From the NCBI GenBank assembly GCA_026545765.1, contig CM048842.1, positions 69,788,371 through 69,852,370 on the forward strand: a stretch of 64,000 bases of DNA, written 5' to 3'. The translations under genes were made by a program, and so were the position numbers. The notes under the pieces were generated by a model that did no database searches, was not told the origin of the DNA, and worked only from the letters and a program-made list of their open reading frames with translations. This document shows, one piece after another, positions 34,540 to 45,651 of this stretch. Source of the stretch: Plantago major. Lineage: Eukaryota; Streptophyta; Magnoliopsida; Lamiales; Plantaginaceae. Position 1 is the stretch's first letter; every line of letters begins with the position of its first letter.

Positions 34540-35403
34540 TGATAAATACGTGTTAAAAACATCTATGGGCGCCTCTCTTTAAAAGGAAAAAAAAAAAAGA
34601 GCTCTTGTATCACATAAATGGGAGAACACTTGTCTAGTATAGATCATGACTTGGATCGATTCATGCACTTCCAAAGTTAATAAAGATCTCTAACGTGTGA
34701 AAATATTATCTTGTCATCAAGTGATGCATCTAGCTAATCTAGTACATATCAGTTGGATATCCACTTGAATAGAAGACAATAAAAACTGAAGTAAACTTAT
34801 CCAGAGAAAACAAAAAAATCAAAGAGAGAAAGGGAAAGAAGAAGACACATACATTAGAGTTTGGACTTTGGACAATAGAAGATAGGATACGAAGTTACGA
34901 GGCAGATCAAATGTATATACCAAAACATCCTGAAAATGCAGAGAGCCAAGTAGCAAATATGGACCTACAAAGAATTGCAAGTTGATGATGAGAATCATAT
35001 CGAAGAAAGTGGCAAATGAATCCAACCATCTACTTTTTGGGTCGTTTGTCTTTACATACAACTAAATTAATTTTGGTGCCTAGTGTAAAAACCGTGTACA
35101 TTTAATGATAGCACAATAATGCATCAAACTACGTTATTTCAACATTTCAACCCTATCTTGAATTTATGATGATCATGATCCATAAAAGCCACTTTTGGGC
35201 TTTAATTTCGTTGCCCCCCACAGGTCGCACAATTCTGATATATAATAAATCTCATTCATGGTCCAGTTTTTAAGTCGGAAGGGTCTTCGTCTCTTCAGAT
35301 TTAGCTGTCCATCATATCTACATTATTAGACTCATTCTGGTCTCCATACGTGTTTTCAATCAGTTTTGATCAAGGTCGGAGAGCATCTCCATCCTACATT
35401 TTC
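34540..35403. other. Spacer without recognisable gene
   Basis: Low-complexity and AT-rich stretches only. Nothing that I can assign. Confidence 0.5.
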
Positions 35404-35408
35404 AAATT

Positions 35409-35717
35409 TGTTAAGAGAAAAGAGAGTAGTGGGAGAGTAAGAGTATAAGAAAGAAAAGAATATAGAGAATAGAATTGAGAGAATGTAGAGTTCATTCTTC
35501 ACATCAAAATGAGAGTACATGATGGGTATTTATACAAGTGGAAATATATCTCAAGAGTCTAGGAGTATATGAATAGACATAGCCACCTCCACTAACTCTT
35601 GTACATTCATAGCCATCGATCTACTAACTAATATACATTTATCTCTTCATCCACTAACAAGTATGCATTAATCTCTTCATCCACTATACTACAACTAATG
35701 TACATTTATCCATAACA
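35409..35717 (-). repeat. 3' LTR (left copy) of the LARD-like element
   Basis: 309 bp, about 94% identical to 40620-40928. The minus strand starts TGTTATGGATAAATG immediately after the purine tract. Confidence 0.93.
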
Positions 35718-37180
35718 CTCCCCTTGAATGGACAGTAGTTGGTGATGGTTGGTACGCGAGAGATATACTGTCTCATTAAAAACCTTGCTAAGAAAAATCC
35801 TTTGGTATAAAACTTAGTCAAGGGAAAAAGAGTGCAATGCGTATCCAACTCCCCTGATAGATGCATCACTATAATTCTTCAAACTGCTGCAATTCCAATT
35901 TTCCAGACCAAGTTCTCAAATGAGATGTCTGATATGATTTGGTGAGCAAATCTTCAAATCGTTTGTGCTTGGATGGAATCTTCTTCTCATAGATAATGAC
36001 GGAGAAGAACTTCTGTAATATTTGCTCGTCTTCATGTGGAATAACTTTTCAAATACTTGGAACATCATGTAGTTTCAATGTTCCATAATATCACTCCATA
36101 ATATAGTAAGGTTTGGACCAATAAGTCCCATGACCTTATCTTTATCACATGTATCAAAGATATAGAGATGTGGAGATAATTATATGCGCTTATAATGTTG
36201 TCTCGTTAAAAACCTTTATAGGAAAAACCCAATGGGGTAAAAAACCTAGTCGAAGGGAAAACAAGTGCAACAATTGCTCATGTGATGCGCAAAAGTACTC
36301 AATGTTTTTCAATCATTATCTCATTTACTTGTCATATAAAACATACCTTCATCAGGAGGTATTGTAACGAATATCAAAATTCTTGTTTGACAAATAATTT
36401 AGGTACTTCTGGACCATGTCAATCTCAAGGTTTGCAATAAGTAAACTTTGTAAATATTCATTCATATGCTCAAACTTCAGGTTGAGCTAACGTTAGTGTA
36501 GCCAATACTACTCTTCACGAGTATTGAGTATTTTATCTCATACTTCAATAGTTCACTTGTGGTGAATTTTATCAACGTGAAGTTTATTATGAAATGAGTA
36601 TAGAGGTTTCACATATAAAACATTAGTTCCTCAAGAACTTTACTCATTCAATCAATGTTTGTTAACATGATACTTTTAGTCTCCTTTTGAAACCTATTGC
36701 CGGAGATGTTATCTCCCCTCATTGAATTTTCTTGAACCATATGACTTGTAAGTCAAACAGTCATTTTCATGTGCACAACCTGAGGGTTTTGTATGAGTTG
36801 TAGCATTCACAATATAAGAATAAACATGCGAGTATTCAACATGATACCTAAGGATACTAGAAAAAACTAAATAATGTAAACTATGCAAGATTAAACATAT
36901 TATTATGCAATGTTTAGTATCTAAATGCACATGAAATTTGACTCGATAATGCAAAGGTACCGTATATATTTCGAATTCGTTAATCAAAAGGACTTTTGGT
37001 CCATGAGCTCATTTTTATCATCATCATGATGTCATTGAATAGACTCACATGTAAGATCCCCATTTACATGTCCAATAATTTATGTCCATCGATTTTGGAT
37101 ATGCATATAAAATATATCGGTTCCATGTATACCGGTATCAAATATCTTTGCTAGATTTTTTTTTCAAGTCAGTACTGATC

Positions 37181-37546
37181 ATCGATATCTGAATATTGTT
37201 TGTAGGTACAATTTCCTTTCATATAGGCCATCTATTATAATTCAGATATTTATGCCTTTCATGGCATTCATCACTCTTCAGGAGTACTAACTGCATTATC
37301 TTGCCATTTTCTTGTATTGTACTTAGCACTGAAACCGTATATTTCATTGAGGTGAATGAATTCATCGATATATGAATATTGTTTGTAGGTACAATTTCCT
37401 TTCATATAGGCCATCTATTATAATTCAGATATTTATGCCTTTCATGGCATTCATCACTCTTCAGGAGTACTAACTGCATTATCTTGCCATTTTCTTGTAT
37501 TGTACTTAGCACTGAAATCGTATATTTCATTGAGGTGAATGAATCA
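37181..37546. repeat. 183-bp tandem duplication inside the LARD-like element
   Basis: 37181-37363 and 37364-37546 are nearly identical (about three differences). The duplication is much younger than the element's LTR divergence implies. Confidence 0.93.
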
Positions 37547-38853
37547 TTAGTACAATAGGCAAGATATATCAATGTCCAACACATGTCATTCTATAACCGA
37601 TATGTAACTCTGTACGCCTCAAAATAGGGTCATAGCGGGTTAACATTCAAATCATAGAATTTCATGTTTGAATATATCTTGATATAGTAACATGGAGCTG
37701 GAGAGTAAATATTTAGTTTAAGTTTGAACTTTCAAATGAATGTGGGGATCAATTCACTCTATGAATTTGTTTTTACCAGCTTACTCATGTTCTTCCTCCC
37801 CTAAGCTGGGAAAAACGAGGGCTCATGATATTATAATGCCCAGCTTAGAAATTGATATACGCATACAAATTTTGTATGCTTCAAGCAAACAAAATTCATA
37901 GAGAGTCAATATTATAGGGAGTCAATATATTTGCACAGTTTGATTATCTTGTGCTGAAAATAAATTTGCCCTCAAATTGGGAGATCATGTGGGCTTCTGG
38001 CCACCTATATATCAATCATTGTCAACTTTAAAAGTGTGACTTTTGCTCATTTCAAGATCTCCATTTTCATACTTAATCTCAGTGCTTTGTCTTGCCATAA
38101 TAATAATTACAACACGAGATGGCTTTCAGCACATAATCATATGGAAACTTCAGGTTTCACAACAATGGTTAAGTTATAACCGGATGGCCTAATTTGTCAT
38201 ATCAAATTTGCATGTCAATATACGTCTATATTATCACTTTTGACATGTATACAAAAGTACTTTCAAACTAGCCATAATGATGTGACGTAAAGACACAAAT
38301 CTATCTTTTTCTATTTTGGCAAGACTTATGTGCTCTTCTGGGCACAAAGTTTGCTTGTAAACATACATTACCATATGCTTGTTGTATATATAGCTTATAA
38401 TATGTATACTTGTCACGAGCAATAGTTATTTGCGTACATAATTCTTCATTTCTGTTTTTAGGAGTCCTTGTTGTGGGAATTGTTACACCTACTTAGCCAC
38501 AACACTCCATTCGGAGAGTATAAAGGAGTCAGGTTTCCACCCAAACGCTCAGACAACAGAATTTAGCATATTATATAAAATCCTTTTGAGAATAAAATGT
38601 TCAATTCTCATTCTCCCAACTTCAAGTTGGTGAGGTATATTTGATCACTCGTATACTTCTATCAACTTGAGGTTGATGAGTTATATTTTATGATTGCTTC
38701 TGGTGAAGCTTTGATACATGTATAAACAAACAAAATGTTCGCATTCACTTAAGGGAATGAGAAGAATCAATTTTCATAAATTGATTATGATCATGCAATT
38801 AAAGTTTTAAAACTTTATTATTTTCCAACCACCTCTTAGGGTGTGATCATGGA

Positions 38854-39154
38854 CAGGCCCGGCCCTGAGCATGAGCGGGCAGCCAGCCCGCTCAGGGCCC
38901 CCTTATTTTGAAGGGCCCCTATTTTAAATTTAAGATCATGTATATATCCATTTCCATACAATAATTAAGCATTAAAATCCATGTCTCCAAGTGGTTAAGT
39001 CTATATCTACTCTACCAAAGGTCTTGGGTTCAATTCATGAAGGTGTAAATAATTTTATTTTATTTATCTTGAATATTTTTTCTTTCATTATATTATTTTT
39101 AGGGTCCCAATTAAAATTTCGCACAGGGCCACCTAAATTCCCGGGCCGGCCCTG
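38854..39154. mobile_element. hAT-type non-autonomous element nested in the LARD-like element
   Basis: 301 bp flanked by a perfect 8-bp duplication atcatgga (38846-38853 and 39155-39162). Ends are CAGGCCCGGCCCTG and, inverted, CAGGGCCGGCCCG. An 8-bp target duplication and a CAGG start are typical of hAT elements. The interior contains a tRNA-like segment: A-box-like tccaagtggttaagt at 38986-39000 and B-box-like ggttcaattc at 39027-39036. Confidence 0.88.
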
Positions 39155-40602
39155 ATCATGGATGCACCTGTATAGATCAAATAATGGTGGTTAATTTCCA
39201 ATATACCAAATTGCCATTAGCTCATTTTGCAACTCTCTAAATTTTTCCAAGTATCTCCAATCACTTTTGAAAAAGGAGAACGTAAATTGTATATGTTATT
39301 CATTGTACAAGATGAGAACTTTTACAAATAAGCTGAACTTCTAGTTCATCATCATGTAAAATATGTATGAACAACAATAGTTGCACTCATATTGTAGTAC
39401 TATGGTCTACGAGATCAAAAATTATTCTTGTGAGTTAGGGGTATATCTTTATCACGTACGTATTAAATTTATAGTGGTCTTCAAGATCCATACTATTTAG
39501 TATGCACACAATTGCTACTCCGGGAGCAATAACAAGAAATTGTGCTTTTATGAGAATGATTTTAAGTTCACTTGCACACTATGATTCCAACTTCATGTTG
39601 GGCAAGTTATAAAGATTAATACTACCAACTTCAAGTTGAAATTATCACTTTCTTTGCATCACCATCAATAAAAAAAATTTAATATGGGTGTGCATTCCAT
39701 CTTTGGCTAGCTAATCAAAGCTAAAATATTGACTCATCTGTTGATGGGTTTATGACTAGAATATTAACCATATGTTGATGGATTTATCATGGTCCATGAT
39801 ATGTCTGTAGGCATATGTATTTTAACAAATTGGAATCTATGTGATTCCAAACCATCAATTGTTAGCAACTTATGGTGGTTTGGAATTCTTGAAAATTTTG
39901 GATAAATTATTCGTGTGAATGATAATTTGACATTCACTTTCTTATCAATATATAACCACATCAACTTTCATGGTTTTTGTATGTCATATTCACTTCAGGG
40001 AATATGATTTTGTTTATTATCACCGCTTGAAAAGCTTCATCCAAAATATGAGTTTGGATATGATTCATCACTAAAAAAATAGAGTGGTTAGATAATATCA
40101 TATGATGAGAAAAAGAAATTCAAGTAAGTAAATTATCTTGAAAGACGATAAGTAATAGTTTTAAAGGATATGTAGCTTCATTGATGGCATCATCCGTATG
40201 TTAGCTCCATCGGTAAAAACTCGTAAGTGATCATACTAACAAACATTGCACCTCCTATCAAAATTCTTTGCCATGATCTTAAGTATGTCATAAGTATACC
40301 ATCGTTTAAGGTTGTTTCATGCATCTTTAGGATGGAACTACAAAAACAAAGAACTTATTAGTATATAATCTCAAACATAAAAATAATAAAAGAATCAATG
40401 TAGTATATGAATTTGAGAGATGGAGGGTTAATGTAATAAGAAATCTCTATTCGTGATGATCATCATCAACCGCATGCTTTCTTCCACTATTATTCGATCA
40501 TGACTCATGATTTACTCATCATTCATGGCCAATTAGAACTCTCCTCTTCTTCTAGCTTTTCCCTCGGATCACAGTTTACATTCTCTATCAGTTGATTGAG
40601 CA

Positions 40603-40617
40603 CTATCGTGCTGATAA
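40603..40617 (-). other. Primer-binding-site-like sequence of the LARD-like element
   Basis: TTATCAGCACGATAG on the minus strand starts two bases after the right LTR, a word often found at the primer site of copia-type elements. Confidence 0.6.
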
Positions 40618-40619
40618 CA

Positions 40620-40928
40620 TGTTAAGATAAAAGAGAGTAGTAGGAGAGTAAGAGTAGAAGAAAGAAAAGAATATAGAGAAGAGAATGGAGAGAATGTAGA
40701 GTTCATTCTTCACATTAAAATGAGAGTACATGATGTGTATTTATACAAGTGGAAATGTATTTCAAGAGGCTAGGAGTATATGAATAGACATAACCACCTC
40801 CACTAACTCTTGTACATTCATAGCCATCCATCCACTAACTAATATGCATTCATCTCTTCATCCACTAACAATTATGCATTAATCTATTCATCCACTATAG
40901 TACAATTAATGTACATTTATCCATAACA
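40620..40928 (-). repeat. 5' LTR (right copy) of the LARD-like element
   Basis: 309 bp; partner of 35409-35717. Followed on the plus strand by the target duplication aaatt. Confidence 0.93.
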
Positions 40929-40933
40929 AAATT

Positions 40934-42003
40934 AACATATTTTACAAGTAAATTTTTTATAAAACAAGTAATTATGCTAGTAGGATGTTTGTGCTAATTG
41001 AATTGTCGTCATCTCGGCTTAACAAATTGAGTTAGACCTCATTGACCCTATAGATGTTATGGGGCCATGTGGTTATAATATGGGAAACTAAAAATTATTA
41101 CATGAATCGGCCCAATGATTTATTTTTCACATGCCTTGTTGCCAGTAGTCATTTGCAACATGCACTGATAGGAGTATTTTCCCTTCTTTCATTTTTTATT
41201 CACTAGTATCTGCTATTTTCGATTAATCCAATTCGGACATTGTCGAGTTCCTTTTTTTTCTCTTCCAACTACGTATTCCACATTCACATGATTCGAACTC
41301 AAAACTTAGTTAAATGAATTCAAACTCCTTACTACTTGAATTAACAATCATCTGTGATAGGAGTACCCTTCAATGATATATACCGGCCGTGTTGTAGTTA
41401 AAATTATGACTAGAGATGAAGGAGTGAGGACGTGTCCAAGTTAAATATAGCCATATGCTAATTCCAATAAACTGTTACTACGTACTAGACTGGGAAAGTT
41501 GTAAGATGAAGCAGATTAGGAAGAAGTAAGACGAAAATACTAGTAAGTAGCGGTTCAAATATTTGGCTATTTGGGACGTGTCAAGTTTGTGGATATGGAA
41601 AAGTGAGACTACCGGGAGTAAGATCGGGGTCGAATTTTCCGGGAAAAAGTTCACCACCCGAAAAACTGTTACATATATATGTATGGATGTTGCTGCAAAC
41701 GTTATGGCGAAACTTGTGAGTTCCGACGCAAGTTATAGAGAATGATTAGTGAATTAAAATTTGGTTAAGGGAAGGGACACATACTTATGTACAATTGGAC
41801 CTAACTTGGCCAACATGAGCTCGTGCCACTGTCTCGCAAAAACGTCCAACTTTGTGGTGGCATAACCGCACCATGACTCAATCTGCACAAACTGGTTGCG
41901 TAACGGTGTTTCATATGTCGAAGACACGCCTGTGTTTCCCATCCACAAAGTTCTGTTTCCTACTTTTCTTAATTTAATTCATCTCATCATGAACACCCGT
42001 AAG
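40934..42003. other. Spacer; two short unassigned open frames
   Basis: A 60-codon frame at 41563-41745 (+) and a 64-codon frame at 41754-41948 (-) face each other. Neither resembles a family I recognise, and neither has convincing splice context. They could be decayed exons or chance. Confidence 0.4.
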
Positions 42004-42176
42004 GCCGGAACTATAGGTTTTGTCTACCGTGCCGCACGTTGTAGTGTTTAATGATGTTTTAAATGTCGTACCATGATTGTACCATATGCAGTATATGTTG
42101 CACTGTACAACACATCCAAGCATCAGGAGGCACTATAGCATGCGGCACGGTAGAGGAAGCCCTAACTATACGCCGG
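42004..42176. repeat. Imperfect 173-nt foldback
   Basis: Arms 42004-42074 and about 42105-42176 are inverse copies with mismatches. ctaccgtgccgca (42024-42036) pairs perfectly with 42141-42153. The arms remain in register from the outer ccgg to an inner gtac, leaving a loop of about 25-30 bases. The arms are GC-richer than the surroundings. No target duplication was found. It could be an inverted duplication, a small TIR element or a MIRNA-like locus. Confidence 0.6.
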
Positions 42177-42179
42177 ATA

Positions 42180-44870
42180 ACTTCTACACTTTACTTTACG
42201 ACGCATCCTATTTCCAACATGGATCTCTTTGGATTGATTAGGCATACGTTTCCGCAATACATTATTTACGATAAATTGTAAATTTTCTTTGATTTGCAAA
42301 TCAGGCTTTCAATTTCGAACGTGTTAATTTTTACTGAATTTTATTTAAAATAACACTTTTAAATATTTCTCTAATTGTTTCAATCAGTAAACACGAGTAA
42401 GAAAAATCACAAATATTCATATATGATTTTATAAAAAAGTATGAATTTTATAAGAATTTCATGGATTGTTATTTACTAGCTGATGACATGCATTAACACC
42501 ACCATATCAATTTAATAAACCTGTATGTCTTTATACCACCATCTGTTGCATACTTAGATATGCCCATACCTAATAACTGAAACCTACTTGTGCTTTACTT
42601 GTGCTTCCTGATTGAAATGTTTTTCATCCATTTACGTGCTGGATAAGTGGATAACCAATTACCCAATATAACGTGGTACCCGTCCTAGAGAATTTGTCTA
42701 GTTTAAATCAAATTCAATTTTAACTATGATTAAATTTTAAACTATAATCATAATTTTATAACATGTTCAATAAAATTGTACAATGGAACTTAACTTCATA
42801 ACATTTCGTTATGTAATTTAATTTAGTATTTCTTCATTATGTAGAGTTTAAAATTAATTTAATCTCAAAATTGAAGTTGGTAGACATGAAAAAGTCAAAA
42901 CTTAACAACTTTCAGATACCGTAGTAAGTATGTTATATATTTTTACTATTAGACTTTGGGTTTCATTTCAGATATTTTGATCATCATAGTACCCTCTTGA
43001 TCCCTTACTCACTGCAAAGGATTTGATCTAATATGACCCTTAAAAAGAGTCGTACCATGAGAGGTGTATTGAAAAATTATGAATCTTAATAAGAGAAGCA
43101 AATTGTAAAGGGGTGTGTCGTATTTTTGGTTGAAATACAAATTAAGAGTCGTAATTTTAAAGTTACGACTCAAAATTAAAAGTTGTTTTTTTTACCTTCT
43201 TTAAGTTAATTTTAAGGTATTTTTTTAGTTCATTTAATTTTTACAATTCTTATAAAGAGTCGTAAAATTTATAAGTCGTATTATATCAAATCTATTGTAC
43301 TGACTGTAGTTTGTGGGCCATAAATATAATATATACGATCGGCTAGTTTAACGTGAAACCTTGACTGGAAATTAAGAACTCGACACAAAAAAACACCAGA
43401 TACGCAAGTTGTCACCATGTGAATCGATAAATGTACGATGCATAATTATCTTTGAGGCATGGTGCAATAATATTTCTAATACAACGGCGGTTAATATAAA
43501 TTAATTCAGCCATTAACCTTTTTATTGTCCTTAATATTGGTTGCCAAATTTGATTGTTATACAGAAATGACCGCAACAAGTCATTTTTGTGGGCTACATT
43601 AAGATTATTCGCGTCAGATTTAGTACTTTATATTTATTAATTAAGCGGATTTCTCAAATATTATATCATCGTCAAGATTTTAAACTTTGTTCAAATGTAA
43701 ACACGTGTACAGTCTACTTATTACAGGATAATTTTTGTTACAATTTCTTGTCATAATACTAAAGTCAAACTGTTCACATTTTTTTTAAAAAAATCTGCTT
43801 CGTTTGACAAAATATAATTTTATACTCATACTCATGGATTTGTCAAAATGTTTTTGACATTATTGGAGTGAAAATTTATATGAGATTGATTTTATCTCCC
43901 GAAAATTCATACATATGTGAAACATGAGCAGAAGACACTGCAAGTAGGATATTCATCTCATATAAAAACTTTAATCGGTAATAAGGATGTGTGTAGTCTA
44001 ACTATTTAAATATTACCGACTAATAGCGAGATTTGAAGCCTAAATCACATGCACGTCCATTTTGACCATCTTCAAGACCTTCATTTTTTACCCATTCAGA
44101 ATTAATCATCGTTCAAACGTGCAATACAATTTGATGTCGATTGTATGACACATCAATTTTATATTAGTAAACATAATAAAGAAATAATAATCCAGTCAAG
44201 GTTCAATACATCAACATTTTAATGTCAACTTCAATTTATCCATAAATTACAAGTTGAAATCTTGTTATCCTCTAAACAATCCGGTTTATACACGTGTTCC
44301 CCTTATGTTTATGTCAAATGCAGAGTTGAAGATTTCATAAATGTTTTTTTTGTTATAATCAACAGATCAGAATTTTCCTCTCAGATTAAAAGAATTCCTA
44401 TATTTATTTACAACGTCGTGTATTTAGTTGATTTGATTCACAAATTGATTCACACTCTTAAATATTGGTCTAAGTTATTAACTAAAAGGCTTTCAACTTC
44501 AAGAGTAATACATCATTTATTTACCTCCGATCAATTATTTTTTTATTGATTATACGTATTAAATACATATTCATATTCATAATTTACAGTTAAATTGTTA
44601 ACGCAATCAAACTTAACTTTTGGGATGAGTCACCCCAAACCAAATCATAGGTATGACTTTTTTATTTTAATTCCAACGGTAGAAAAGGACGAGGGGTGTG
44701 TTAACAAAGGGAATTAAAGTTGAATTTATGAGTTTAGTTGGTTGGGATTTCGGATAGGGGTATTAAATTGGATATCATCCCTTCAAAATGTCTTGTTAAG
44801 GGGATAATGTTATCAAAGTTATATTTAGTTTGCAAGATCCTCTCACAATTGATATGGTACATTCTAACAC
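42180..44870. other. AT-rich spacer with a short palindrome
   Basis: No gene supported. gagtcgtaa at 43146-43154 pairs with ttacgactc at 43163-43171, and the word gagtcgta recurs near 43047 and 43257. This may be a small unrecognised TIR element. Confidence 0.5.
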
Positions 44871-44886
44871 ATCCCCTCACGAGTAA
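44600..44886 (-). mobile_element. Possible LTR remnant
   Basis: On the minus strand gtgaggggatg (polypurine-like) is followed at 44876 by TGTTAGAATGTACCATATC, which resembles the start of many plant copia LTRs. No partner LTR or coding region was found and the far end is undefined. Confidence 0.3.
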
Positions 44887-45651
44887 TTCATGATTGGTCA
44901 GTTCTACACGTGTAACCATATTATTCATCTTTAGACAAGTCAGAATGATCATCAGTTTGGACAACTATCATCAACTTGAGTCTGCTTTGATAAATAATAC
45001 ATTCTCATATTCAAACCCTAATCGTTCCCATCCACAAAACCAAATAACGTTCATTTTGAGATCTGGTAATATAAAATGAACCGGTAATAAATGTTAAGAG
45101 TAAGAAATTTCTAGTGTTGGCCAGAGAATTCCAGCCTCAAACCCCAGCAGGCCCATGCTTAGGGTAAAGACACATGATTGAAGGTGCAAGTTGGAGAATA
45201 AAAATGAAAAAGAAGAAGAAGACGAGTGGAGTGATGGTACGTACGGATACCAAAATTGTCACTCATTCATGCACCCCAGCCCCTAAATACTTGCAACAAA
45301 CATTTTTTTTTTTTTTAAAAAAAAAAGTGTTGATTGATTGATTCAACTAGCAATATTAAATTGATCCAATAAATAAGTACTAGTAATACCCAAAACATGG
45401 CTGTTTCCTGGCTCGATCCCAAACCCAATGGCTAGACCAGTCATGGTCAACCCCACGCGCTCTTTATCAACTTCTCAACTGCCACTTGCATGTCCCTCAT
45501 ACTCCTCTCAGACAAAACTCATACGCACCTACTATATCGAATGTAACCACAAATTACAACTTTCAAATATTAATGTAACGATGACACTATTACTTATGAA
45601 GTGGTCTATAAGTGATATGTTGGCTCCAATGTAGTAATACATATACATTTT

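Larger units (their letters stand above)
36343..40006. repeat. Array of about two dozen short perfect hairpins inside the LARD-like element
   Basis: Stem pairs seen by eye (left/right arm starts): 36343/36357 ATACCT, 36510/36519 ACTC, 36552/36562 TTCAC, 36625/36635 AGTTC, 36702/36711 GGAGAT, 36743/36750 GACTT, 37343/37355 TTCATT, 37861/37872 GCATACAA, 37989/38001 GTGG, 38144/38154 GAAAC, 38167/38177 GGTTA, 38330/38342 GTGC, 38626/38634 CCAACTT, 38661/38672 ATCAAC, 38696/38705 GCTTC, 38742/38755 CATTC, 38765/38778 AATCAATTT, 38801-38816 (16-base palindrome), 39587/39597 CCAAC, 39626/39633 CAACTT, 39786/39794 ATCATGG, 39830/39843 TTGGAATC, 39985/40000 CATATTC. Loops are short and many read TTCA, CTTCAG or CTTCTGG. 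Stems differ in sequence, so this is not a simple tandem repeat. Confidence 0.8.
35409..40928 (-). mobile_element. Non-coding LTR element (LARD-like) with exact ends
   Basis: Two 309-bp LTRs (35409-35717 and 40620-40928) run TGTTAAG..CCATAACA on the plus strand, with the 5-bp target duplication aaatt on both sides (35404-35408 and 40929-40933). On the minus strand a purine tract (ttcaaggggag, 35718-35728) precedes the left LTR, and a primer-site-like TTATCAGCACGATAG (40603-40617) follows the right LTR. The element therefore reads right to left. The 4.9-kb interior shows no Gag or Pol motif in any frame, so it fits the large retrotransposon derivative (LARD) class, moved by a partner's enzymes. 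The LTRs differ at about 19 of 309 sites (6%), older than the Tat element (about 2.5-4.5 million years at the same rates). Confidence 0.88.

Noticed and set aside
32814-40928. Copia pol fossil and LARD-like element as one retrotransposon
   Set aside because: The LARD-like element has its own LTRs and perfect target duplications at 35404-35408 and 40929-40933, which exclude the pol fossil.
44734-44964. 76-codon minus-strand frame
   Set aside because: It overlaps the possible LTR edge and resembles no protein; non-coding LTR text is more likely.
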